NCBI GenBank assembly: GCA_035519355.1 | Contig: DATIWM010000078.1 | Coordinates: 1-14,465 of the forward strand | Source: DAOMFB01 sp035519355 | Lineage (GTDB): Bacteria; Acidobacteriota; Thermoanaerobaculia; UBA5066 | Direction: 5' to 3' | Length of the DNA stretch: 14,465 nt | Shown here: positions 6,196-12,872 of the stretch, in pieces | How the letters are laid out: each line of letters opens with the position of its first letter | Position numbering within the stretch: the first letter of the stretch is position 1 | Made by a program: the position numbers and the translations under genes | Notes under the pieces: model-generated | What the model was told of the DNA's origin: nothing | Database searches by the model: none | Seen by the model: only the letters and a program-made list of their open reading frames with translations

Positions 6196-6922
6196 CCGGC
6201 GGGCGACCGTTCTCGCGGCGCTCCTCGCGGCGGGGACCGCGCTCTCCTCGGATCCGGACCCCCGCGCGCTCCTCCGGCGGGCCGAACGGGGTCGCGCCGC
6301 TTTCGGCGAGGGGGTCCTGACGGTCCGGGTCACGCTCTCCGGCGCTGCGGAGAGGCCGGCCCCGGCGCCGGCCCGGTTCGAGGTCGCGGTGAAAGGGAGG
6401 AGGTCACGTCTGAAGTTCCTCGAGCCGGGCGACGCGGGGAAGGTCGTCGTCACCTCGGCGGGAGAGACGTGGCTTCTGCTGCCGACCGCGAAGAGCCCCA
6501 TCCGGATCCCGTCCAGCCAGCGGGTCCGCGGCGGCCTCTCGGCGGCCGAGATCTCGCAGCTCAGCTTCGCGGACGACTACGACGCGGTTTTCGAACGCCC
6601 GGACGATCTCGACGGGCGGAGGTGCGCGGTCCTCCGCCTCGCGGCGAAGAAGGGAGTGCCGGTTTCCTATCCGGTCGTCCGCGTCTGGGTCGACGAAAAG
6701 GAGGGGCTCTACCGGAAAGCGGTCTTCCTCCTCGCGTCGGGGCGGACCGCGAAGGAGGCGACCTTCGACGCCTGGCGGACCGCGAAGGGGAGCCCGGTCC
6801 TCGAGCGGATGACGATCACCGACGCGCTGCGCCCCGGGACGACGGTGGTCGAGTACCTCGCTTACGACCCGCGCCCCGTCCCCGAGGCCTGGCTCGACCC
6901 CCGGACGGCACGCGGAGAGTGA
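6188..6922 (+). CDS. Outer-membrane lipoprotein-sorting (LolA-like) periplasmic protein
   Basis: The product has 244 aa with a hydrophobic signal segment at about 6-20 and no lipobox cysteine, so it should be soluble in the periplasm. The body reads as an open-barrel LolA/LolB-fold protein. It contains FEVAVKGRRSRLKFLEP, GKVVVTSAGETWLLLP, the basic IRIPSSQRVRGG and AEISQLSFADDYDAVF, a pattern typical of the group annotated 'outer membrane lipoprotein-sorting protein' (Pfam LolA_like). Such proteins receive a lipoprotein or lipid chain from an ABC extractor and carry it across the periplasm. The ATG lies inside the end of the permease gene (8-nt overlap), so the three genes form one unit. Whether the cargo is lipoprotein, as in true Lol, or another lipid cannot be told. 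Confidence 0.82.
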   Translation: MSDRRATVLAALLAAGTALSSDPDPRALLRRAERGRAAFGEGVLTVRVTLSGAAERPAPAPARFEVAVKGRRSRLKFLEPGDAGKVVVTSAGETWLLLPTAKSPIRIPSSQRVRGGLSAAEISQLSFADDYDAVFERPDDLDGRRCAVLRLAAKKGVPVSYPVVRVWVDEKEGLYRKAVFLLASGRTAKEATFDAWRTAKGSPVLERMTITDALRPGTTVVEYLAYDPRPVPEAWLDPRTARGE

Positions 6923-6941
6923 GAGTTGGGCCCGAAAGGTC

Positions 6942-6947
6942 CACAAT
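6942..6947 (+). promoter_or_regulatory. Candidate -10 element (CACAAT) 6 nt before the ATG of the HhH gene
   Basis: CACAAT is the only AT-containing hexamer in the short gap after the LolA-like gene and ends 6 nt before the ATG at 6954, separated from it by six G. A leaderless transcript is possible. The six G could instead act as a poorly spaced ribosome-binding tract. The match to the -10 consensus is moderate and no -35 is evident. Confidence 0.25.
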
Positions 6948-6953
6948 GGGGGG

Positions 6954-7667
6954 ATGCCGGCGCACGTGGAGGCCCCTCTTCCGTTGAAGACGGTGGTCCG
7001 CAAGCTCGCCAAGCGGTACGGGGTTCTGGAGAAGACTCCCGCGAGCGGAGCCTTCGAGCTGATCCTCTGGGAGAACGTGGCGTATCTGGCTGACGACGGG
7101 CAGCGCGAAAAGGCCCTGGCCCTCCTGAAGAAGAGCGTGGGAACGACGCCCAGGGCGGTCCTGAACGCTCCGGCCGCGGCCCTTCGCGCCGTCGCGCGGC
7201 ACGGCATCCTGGCGGCGCGCTTTGCCGAGAAACTGCGCGAAGCGGCCCGGATCGCGGTCGACGAATACGACGGGGATCTGGACCGGGTCGTGGCCGGGCC
7301 GGTCCCGGCGGCCAAGAAGGCGCTCCGCCGCTTCCCCGGGATCGGTAACCCCGGCGCGGAAAAGATCCTCCTCTTCCTCCGGCGCCATCCGTCGCTGGCG
7401 GCGGAGTCGAACGGCCTCCGCGTCCTGACCCGGCTCGGCCTCTGCCGCGACGAAAAGAGCTACGCGGCGACGTACGCCGCCGCCTGCGAGGTGGCGAGCC
7501 GGGAGCTGGGGGACGACATGGACGTCCTCTTGACGGCTCATCGCCTCCTGCGCCGGCACGGCCAGGAACTCTGCACGCGCTCCGCGCCGAAATGCGAGGC
7601 GTGTCCGCTCCGGGAGGACTGCCGCTACGCCCGCGGGATCGAGAGCGCGAGGCGCCGGCCGACCTAG
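6954..7667 (+). CDS. Endonuclease III-fold HhH-GPD protein with 4Fe-4S cluster and altered active site
   Basis: The 237-aa protein has the endonuclease III (Nth/MutY) architecture. A helix-hairpin-helix lies at 127-138 (FPGIGNPGAEKI), and C-terminal cluster ligands Cys207-x6-Cys214-x2-Cys217-x5-Cys223 match the canonical 4Fe-4S spacing exactly. An ungapped alignment with Nth from LPGVGRKTA to VDTH places Pro133 where the Schiff-base Lys120 should be, and Glu151 where the catalytic Asp138 should be (AESNGLRVL against VDTHIFRV). A normal bifunctional glycosylase/AP-lyase is therefore unlikely. A monofunctional glycosylase using Glu151, or a DNA-binding protein without catalysis, is possible. 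I believe similar proteins with GxPGAEKI and DSNGLRVL motifs occur in Acidobacteria and Planctomycetes, but cannot confirm it here. No Shine-Dalgarno precedes the ATG. The TAG stop overlaps that of the convergent MFS gene. Confidence 0.85.
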   Translation: MPAHVEAPLPLKTVVRKLAKRYGVLEKTPASGAFELILWENVAYLADDGQREKALALLKKSVGTTPRAVLNAPAAALRAVARHGILAARFAEKLREAARIAVDEYDGDLDRVVAGPVPAAKKALRRFPGIGNPGAEKILLFLRRHPSLAAESNGLRVLTRLGLCRDEKSYAATYAAACEVASRELGDDMDVLLTAHRLLRRHGQELCTRSAPKCEACPLREDCRYARGIESARRRPT

Positions 7668-8962
7668 CCCTTCGGCGCGCCGGCCGTCGTGATCGTCTCG
7701 AGACCGTGCCCGCCCGGGCCCGCCTCGCTCCGGTGGAGGCGCCAGGAGAAGAAGAGGCCGAAGAAGCCGAGGAGCGAGAAGAGCCACATGCCGGCGGCGT
7801 AGCCCCCGGGGTTCTGCGCGCTGGCGTGGAAGAGGTCGTTGAGCCCCCCGATGGACCAGCTGACGACGGCCCAGCCGATCTGCTGACAGAGCGTCATGAG
7901 GGCGTAGGCCGTCCCGAGCTTCTTCTCGTCGACGAGGTACGCGACCGAGGGCCACATGACGGCGGGGATGAGGGAGAACGAGATCCCCATCATGGCGACG
8001 GGGACGCCGATCGGGAGCCGCGTGTAGGCGAGGAGGAGGAAGACGGGGAGGAGGAGCGCCGAGCCGGCGGCCATCAGGAGGGCGCGCTTTCCGATCCGGT
8101 CGGCGAGAAGGCCGAAGAGCGGCGTGGCGATCATGGCGGTGAGCGGCAGGAGGCCGTTCAGGAAGCCGGCCGTCTCCGGCGAGACGCCGCGGGCGTCGGT
8201 GAAGAAGATGTTGGCGAAGCGGCGGAACGGGAAAATGGCCGAGTAGAACGTCACGCAGAGCCCGACGACCCACCAGTAGCCCCGGGTGAACCGGACGAGG
8301 TCGGCGAGGACGAGCTTGTCGGTCGATCCGCCGCTCCCGAGCGTGAACTGCCTCGCGGCACTTCGTTCGAGGAGGAAATAGACGACGCCGGAGACGATGC
8401 AGAGCCCGCCGACGGCGGCGGCGAGCAGGAGCGGCGGCTGCCACGACCCGAAGAGAGAGGAGGCCCAGCTCCTCGAGTTGTCCGCCGCCACCGATCCGAG
8501 GCGGGCGATCGTCAGGTTGATCGCCATGGCGAAGGAGAGTTCCTTCCCCTTGAACCACTTGGCGAGAGCGGTCGTGACCGCGACGATGAGCGGCTCGGAC
8601 CCGAGGCCGAGGACGAACCGGCCCGCCATCATGAGCGGGAATCGGGGGGAGAGCGCGATGAGGAGGCCGGCTACGGCCGCGATCGTCCCGAACAGAAGGA
8701 CCGCCCGCGTCGTCCCCGCGCGGTCGATGATGACGCCGCCGAGCAGGAGGACGAGGAGCGCCGCAACGTTGTAAGCGGAGTCGAGAAGGCCGATCTGGGC
8801 CTGCGTGAAGCCGAGCTGGCTCTCGAGGAGCGGCCCGACGGGGTTCATCGCGTCGAAGACGTAGTAATTGGCGAACATCCCGAGACTGACGAAGACGAGA
8901 ACGAGCCAGCGCCAGGCGCGGGTCGGCTCGGGGCGGTCGGCGAGGGCGGCCGTCAATGGCAT
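7664..8962 (-). CDS. MFS transporter resembling MFSD1 (predicted dipeptide-type carrier)
   Basis: This is a 12-helix major facilitator protein of 432 aa. Several segments resemble animal MFSD1, the lysosomal dipeptide transporter: GRFVLGLGSEPL (114-125), AKWFKGKELSFAM (134-146) with IARLGS (152-157), IFPFRRFANIFFT (243-255), and VAYLVDEKKLGTAYALM (340-356). The MFS loop motif appears as GGVIIDRAGTTR (75-86) and GLLADRIGKR (284-293). I judged the MFSD1 likeness from memory of that family, not by search. The predicted role is movement of small peptides or related solutes across the inner membrane. The gene follows the S9 peptidase-like gene by 12 nt on the same strand, which supports a peptide-related substrate. 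No clear Shine-Dalgarno is seen, so coupling to the upstream gene is likely. Confidence 0.85.
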   Translation of the reverse strand: MPLTAALADRPEPTRAWRWLVLVFVSLGMFANYYVFDAMNPVGPLLESQLGFTQAQIGLLDSAYNVAALLVLLLGGVIIDRAGTTRAVLLFGTIAAVAGLLIALSPRFPLMMAGRFVLGLGSEPLIVAVTTALAKWFKGKELSFAMAINLTIARLGSVAADNSRSWASSLFGSWQPPLLLAAAVGGLCIVSGVVYFLLERSAARQFTLGSGGSTDKLVLADLVRFTRGYWWVVGLCVTFYSAIFPFRRFANIFFTDARGVSPETAGFLNGLLPLTAMIATPLFGLLADRIGKRALLMAAGSALLLPVFLLLAYTRLPIGVPVAMMGISFSLIPAVMWPSVAYLVDEKKLGTAYALMTLCQQIGWAVVSWSIGGLNDLFHASAQNPGGYAAGMWLFSLLGFFGLFFSWRLHRSEAGPGGHGLETITTAGAPKG

Positions 8963-8974
8963 GAAGCGCGGAGC

Positions 8975-10891
8975 TTACTGGGTTCCCGCCGCCTTGAGGT
9001 ACTTGTCGAACCAGTGGACGAGCAGAGCGCCCGCCCGGATCCGGTTCGGGAGCTTCCGGAAGAAGTGACCTTCGTCGGGAAGAAGGACGTACTCGACCGG
9101 GATCTTCCTCGCGTTCAGCCTCTCGACGAGCTGGGCCGCCTCCAGGGAGGGAACGATCGTGTCGTTTCGCCCGTGAAGGACGAGAACCGGTGCCTTGACG
9201 AAGTTGGCCTTCAGAACGGGGGAGAGGTTCTTCAGGAGCTCGGCCTGCTTCTGCGGGTCGCCATACTCTGCCTTCGAGATCTCGGCCACCCAGGGCTCGG
9301 TGTTCTCGAAGAAGCCCAGGAGACTGACGATGCCGGAGAGGTCGGCGCCTGCGGCGAAGTCGACCGGATAGGCCGTCAGGGCGGCCACCGTGATCCACCC
9401 GCCGTAACCTCTCCCCATGATCCCGACGCGCGCCGGGTCGGCGATCTTCTTCTCCACCACCCAGTCCCGGCAGGCCTTGACGTCCCGCATGACGTCGACG
9501 CGCCTGGCCTGGTCGTCGAGGGCCAGGAAGGTCCGGCCGAAGCCCGACGAGCCCCGGACGTTCGGCGCGAGGACGGAGATTCCCTGCGCCAGAAGCGCCT
9601 GGTAGTCGGCCCGGTAGGACGGCATTTCCTCCCCCTCCGGGTCCTCGTGGAAGGAGAGAACGAGGGGTCCGGGCCCTTTGGCCCTCTTCGCCCGGTAGAG
9701 CCAGCTCCAGAGGGGCTTTCCGTCGAAGGCCGTGATCTTCACCCGTTCGGGCTTCACGAGCGCCGAGAGGTCGACGCCGTCGTGAGCGCTCTTCGTGATC
9801 TGCACGAAGCGGCCCGTCTTCAGGTCGAGAACCCAGAGGTCGCTCGGGCGGGTCGGGCCCGAAAGCGAGACGGCCAGCTTCGTGCCGTCTCTCGAGAGCG
9901 AAAGGCCCTCCGCGATCTCGCCCGGCAGGGCGGGCCCCGGAGCGAGCGCCCTTTTCTTCAGGTCGTAGAAACCCAGCTCGCTCCGCCCGGCGGCGTTCCA
10001 GAGGAGGACCGCCCGGGTCCCGGCCTCGTCGATCACGAACGTGGACAGCTCGGCGTCGTCGCGGGCGGCGAGGACCTGGAAGGGGCCCGGCTTTCCCTCC
10101 GCGAGGTCGATCCGGCCGAACGCCGTCATTTCCCGGCCGGCGTTCGTCGCGACGTAAACGGACTTCCCGTCGGGCGCGAGGCGCCCCTGATAGCGCGCCG
10201 GTCCCTCATGGGGCGTCAGCGGCGTCTCGGCCTTCGTGGTCGCGTCGACGAGAGTGAGGTCCGAGTGGCCACGCTGCGGGCTTCGCAGGAGGAGGAGCGT
10301 CTTTCCGTCACGTGAGAAGTCCAGGAGGCCGCCGCTGCCGCGGTTCTGGGCCGCGAGAGAGAGCGACCCCGTTCCGGCGTCCCAGATCCAGGCATCGATG
10401 TGCTTCCGGAGGCGCCGGTTCGAGGCGACGGCCAGCGACTTCCCGTCCTCCCGGAACGGGCCGAGGAGGTTCGTCTCGTTCCCGCCGTCCGTGATCCGCT
10501 TCGGGTCCGATCCGTCGGGGTTCACGATCCAGACCTGGGTGTTCATGCCGCCGCCGGGGGCGAGCAGGTAGGCGATCCGCGATCCGTCGGGCGACCAGGC
10601 CACCGGTCCGGCGGGATCCTCGGTCCGGATCAGCGGAACGGGCGCGCCCCCCTCGGCCGCGACGATCCACACCTGGGGCTGGCCGCTCGCGTCCGAGACG
10701 AAGGCGAGCCGCTTCCCGTCGGGCGAGAAGCTCGGAGACGTCGCGCCGCCGACCTTCATCAGGGCGGCCACGGACGCCTCGATCGGGTCGGATGCGGGGG
10801 CGGGCGTCTGGGCCGCGGACGGGAGGGCCGCCAGCAGGACGACGGGAAGGAGACGATGGAACGGCAGAAGCATGTTGCGAACACTCCTCAT
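8975..10891 (-). CDS. Secreted S9 (prolyl oligopeptidase/DPP-like) family protein lacking the catalytic serine
   Basis: The 638-aa protein starts with a signal peptide (about 1-27, ending PSAAQ). A WD40-like/TolB-type beta-propeller of repeated SPDGK and DGS turns follows at about 45-370, then an alpha/beta-hydrolase domain at about 380-638. The propeller repeats are clear: SFSPDGKRLAF, WSPDGSRIAY, LAPDGKSVYV, LSRDGTKLAV. In the hydrolase domain the family motif GxSxGG reads GRGYGG, so the nucleophile position is Gly495 (codon GGT at 9409-9407). Asp577 (GRNDTIVP) and His609 (DEGHFF) of the triad remain. The usual fold motif NVRGSSGFG (444-452) is intact. It therefore looks like a non-hydrolysing relative, as animal DPP10 is. 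ATG 10873 (Met7) has AGGAG 10 nt upstream and is an alternative start that still leaves a good signal peptide. It is likely the first gene of a two-gene unit with the MFS carrier. Confidence 0.9.
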   Translation of the reverse strand: MRSVRNMLLPFHRLLPVVLLAALPSAAQTPAPASDPIEASVAALMKVGGATSPSFSPDGKRLAFVSDASGQPQVWIVAAEGGAPVPLIRTEDPAGPVAWSPDGSRIAYLLAPGGGMNTQVWIVNPDGSDPKRITDGGNETNLLGPFREDGKSLAVASNRRLRKHIDAWIWDAGTGSLSLAAQNRGSGGLLDFSRDGKTLLLLRSPQRGHSDLTLVDATTKAETPLTPHEGPARYQGRLAPDGKSVYVATNAGREMTAFGRIDLAEGKPGPFQVLAARDDAELSTFVIDEAGTRAVLLWNAAGRSELGFYDLKKRALAPGPALPGEIAEGLSLSRDGTKLAVSLSGPTRPSDLWVLDLKTGRFVQITKSAHDGVDLSALVKPERVKITAFDGKPLWSWLYRAKRAKGPGPLVLSFHEDPEGEEMPSYRADYQALLAQGISVLAPNVRGSSGFGRTFLALDDQARRVDVMRDVKACRDWVVEKKIADPARVGIMGRGYGGWITVAALTAYPVDFAAGADLSGIVSLLGFFENTEPWVAEISKAEYGDPQKQAELLKNLSPVLKANFVKAPVLVLHGRNDTIVPSLEAAQLVERLNARKIPVEYVLLPDEGHFFRKLPNRIRAGALLVHWFDKYLKAAGTQ

Positions 10892-10912
10892 CGGAATTCC
10901 CCGGCGGCGGCG

Positions 10913-10932
10913 GTGACGTCAGACCGGGTCAC
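10913..10932. promoter_or_regulatory. Candidate operator dyad in the S9-panB divergent gap
   Basis: GTGAC (10913-10917) and GTCAC (10928-10932) form an inverted repeat with 10 nt between. Within it TGACGTCA (10914-10921) is itself a perfect 8-bp palindrome. It lies 22 nt from the S9 start codon and about 140 nt from panB. A regulator site is possible, but short palindromes arise easily in GC-rich DNA and no regulator is encoded nearby. The rest of this 179-nt gap shows no other feature I can support except a weak TGCTAACGT (10963-10971) that might be an extended -10 for panB. Confidence 0.25.
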
Positions 10933-11070
10933 GGGCGGATTCTCGCAGGGAGGGGGAGGGCGTGCTAACGTGAAGTCGGCTCTCATCGGGGTTTCCCGGG
11001 GGAGACCGGCCCGGCGTATTCCGCATCGCTCCGCCCCGACGCCTCTCACTTCCCCGGAAGGAGACAGCGC

Positions 11071-11979
11071 ATGAGCACCCCTCTCGCCGCCCGCCCCCGC
11101 GTCACCCCGCCCTCCCTCCGGGCGAAGAAAGCCCGCGGCGAGCCGGTCACGATGGTCACGGCCTACGACTATCCGTCGGCGCTCGCAGCGGACCGGGCAG
11201 ATCTCGACGCGATTCTCGTGGGCGACTCGCTCGGCATGGTCGTCCTCGGCTACGACGACACGCTTCGCGTGACGATGGAGGAGATGCTCCACCACGCCCG
11301 CGCCGTGGCCCGGGCGCGGCCGCGGGCCCTCCTCGTCGGCGACATGCCGTTCCTCTCGTATCAGACCTCCGTCGTGGATGCGATGAGGAACGCGGGGCGA
11401 TTCCTGGCCGACGGCGGCATGGACGCCGTGAAGCTCGAGGGGGGGGCCGAACGCGCCGCCACGGTCCACGCCCTCGTCGACGCCGGGATCCCCGTCATGG
11501 GACACATCGGCCTCACGCCGCAGTCGATCCGCGCCCTCGGCGGCTACCGCGCGCAGGGAGGGACGGCGGCGGCCGCCCGCCGTCTGCTCGAAGACGCGCT
11601 GTCGCTCGAAGAGGCGGGCTGCTTCGCGACCGTCCTCGAGGCCGTCCCGGACCGGGTCGCGGCGCTCATCACGAAGAGCCTCTCCATCCCGACGATCGGC
11701 ATCGGCGCGGGAGCGGGCTGCGACGGGCAGGTGCTCGTCTTCCACGACGTGGTCGGGCTCCAGGACAGCCTCGCGCCCCGCTTCGTGAAGCGCTATGCGG
11801 GCCTTCTCGAGGAGGCGCAACGAGCGCTCGAGGCCTATGGGCGTGACGTCGCCGAAAGACGCTTCCCCGGACCGGAGCACGCCTACGCGATTCCGGACGA
11901 GGAATGGGACCGGTTCCGGCGGGATCTGGAGGCGGATCCCCCCGTTCGGCTCCCGCGAAAGGCGCCCGTCGCTTGGTGA
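11071..11979 (+). CDS. panB: 3-methyl-2-oxobutanoate hydroxymethyltransferase (ketopantoate hydroxymethyltransferase)
   Basis: PanB transfers a hydroxymethyl group from 5,10-methylene-tetrahydrofolate to alpha-ketoisovalerate, giving ketopantoate, the first committed step toward pantothenate. The 302 aa show the whole family pattern: MVTAYDYPSA (28-37), VGDSLGMV with metal ligand Asp52, VGDMPF with Asp91, VKLEGG with Lys121 and Glu123, GHIGLTPQS (144-152), VLEAVP with catalytic Glu190, and IGIGAGAGCDGQVLV (209-223). No key residue is missing, and the chain is about 30-40 residues longer than the E. coli enzyme, mostly at its ends. GGAAGGAG stands 8 nt before the ATG, so this start is secure. 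The gene opens the pantothenate operon, and its TGA overlaps the next GTG start by four bases. Confidence 0.96.
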   Translation: MSTPLAARPRVTPPSLRAKKARGEPVTMVTAYDYPSALAADRADLDAILVGDSLGMVVLGYDDTLRVTMEEMLHHARAVARARPRALLVGDMPFLSYQTSVVDAMRNAGRFLADGGMDAVKLEGGAERAATVHALVDAGIPVMGHIGLTPQSIRALGGYRAQGGTAAAARRLLEDALSLEEAGCFATVLEAVPDRVAALITKSLSIPTIGIGAGAGCDGQVLVFHDVVGLQDSLAPRFVKRYAGLLEEAQRALEAYGRDVAERRFPGPEHAYAIPDEEWDRFRRDLEADPPVRLPRKAPVAW

Positions 11980-12872
11980 CGATCGTCGGCACCGGGGCGC
12001 TCGCGACGCTGCTCGCGGCCCGGCTCGGATCGATCGGCCCCGTCACCGTCCTCGGCTCGTGGGCCGAAGCGCTCGCCGCCTTTAGGGACCAAGGCTCGCT
12101 CCTCGAAACGGAAGAGGGGACGCTGCGCGTCCCCGTCACCGCGACGTCCGATCCGGCCGACTGCCGCGGGTCGAGGCTGGCTTTCGTCCTCGTGAAGGCC
12201 GGCGCGACCGGCAGGGCCGCCGGGATGATCCGGTCCTTCCTTCCGCCGGACGGCCTGGCCGTGACGCTCCAGAACGGCCTGGGGAATTCCGAGACACTAG
12301 CCGGGGCGCTGGGTCCGGAACGCGTGGTGACGGGGGCGGCGGAGGTCGGTGCGACGCTCGTTTCGCCGGGGCGCGCCCGCCCGGGCGGAGGGAGGCGGAT
12401 CTCTCTCGCCGCCCACCCGAAGGTCGCGGAGGTGGAGGCCCTTCTCTCCCGGGCGCTCTTCGAGGTCTCGATCGTTCCGGATGCCCGGCGACTCCTCTGG
12501 GAGAAGCTCTCGGCCACGGCGCCGCTTCTTCCGCTGACGGCCCTTCTCGGAGTGACCAACGGCGAGGTCTTGAGGCGCCCCTCCGCCGGAGCCCTTCTCG
12601 ATGCCGCGGCGCGGGAAGTCGTCGCGACGGCGACGGCGGCCGGGATCTCTCTTCCGGCCGGCGATCCGGGAGCGGCGGCGCGACGCGTGGCCTTTTCGAC
12701 GGCCGGAAACGTCTCGTCGATGCTGCAGGACGTCCGGCGCGGGGTCCCGACTGAGGTCGACGCGATCAACGGCGCAGTCGTCGCGGAGGCCGGGCGGCTG
12801 GGCGTGCCGGCTCCGGTGAACGAGACGCTCTGGCTGGCGGTTCGCGCGCTCGACGAGAAGGGGACGGCATGA
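11976..12872 (+). CDS. panE: 2-dehydropantoate 2-reductase (ketopantoate reductase)
   Basis: This enzyme reduces ketopantoate to pantoate with NADPH. The 298 aa start at a GTG that overlaps the panB stop (GTGA). This start places the Rossmann strand VTIVGTGALATLLA at the very N-terminus, as in the family. Further motifs are FVLVKA (Lys74), the substrate-binding LQNGLGN (Asn100), WEKL with catalytic Lys177, SSML (Ser247/248), and PTEVDAINGAVV with Glu260. Compared with E. coli PanE, the two Asn of the segment after the catalytic Lys (WRKLAVN..IN) are Thr181 and Leu185 here, a noticeable change near the active site. Location between panB and panC makes a role in pantothenate synthesis nearly certain. 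Acetohydroxyacid isomeroreductase can also do this reaction in other bacteria. Confidence 0.92.
   Translation: MTIVGTGALATLLAARLGSIGPVTVLGSWAEALAAFRDQGSLLETEEGTLRVPVTATSDPADCRGSRLAFVLVKAGATGRAAGMIRSFLPPDGLAVTLQNGLGNSETLAGALGPERVVTGAAEVGATLVSPGRARPGGGRRISLAAHPKVAEVEALLSRALFEVSIVPDARRLLWEKLSATAPLLPLTALLGVTNGEVLRRPSAGALLDAAAREVVATATAAGISLPAGDPGAAARRVAFSTAGNVSSMLQDVRRGVPTEVDAINGAVVAEAGRLGVPAPVNETLWLAVRALDEKGTA

Noticed and set aside
4864..6501. A 545-codon minus-strand frame opposite the permease and LolA-like genes
   Set aside because: Charged, repetitive translation without motifs. The sense strand has four membrane helices and the FtsX signature.
6816..9398. An 860-codon minus-strand frame covering the HhH and MFS genes and part of the S9 gene
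   Set aside because: Low-complexity Arg/Pro-rich translation, out of frame with recognised genes on both strands, with no recognisable motif.
7592..10315. A 907-codon open frame on the plus strand, antisense to the MFS and S9 genes
   Set aside because: Its translation is dominated by Arg, Glu, Gly and Asp with no domain or signal. The reverse strand encodes two clear families over the same bases. Long antisense frames are expected in DNA this GC-rich.
8975..10891. Calling the S9 gene a pseudogene because of the Ser to Gly change
   Set aside because: The frame is intact over 638 codons with normal codon use, a signal peptide and the remaining triad residues, so a functional non-catalytic protein is at least as likely.
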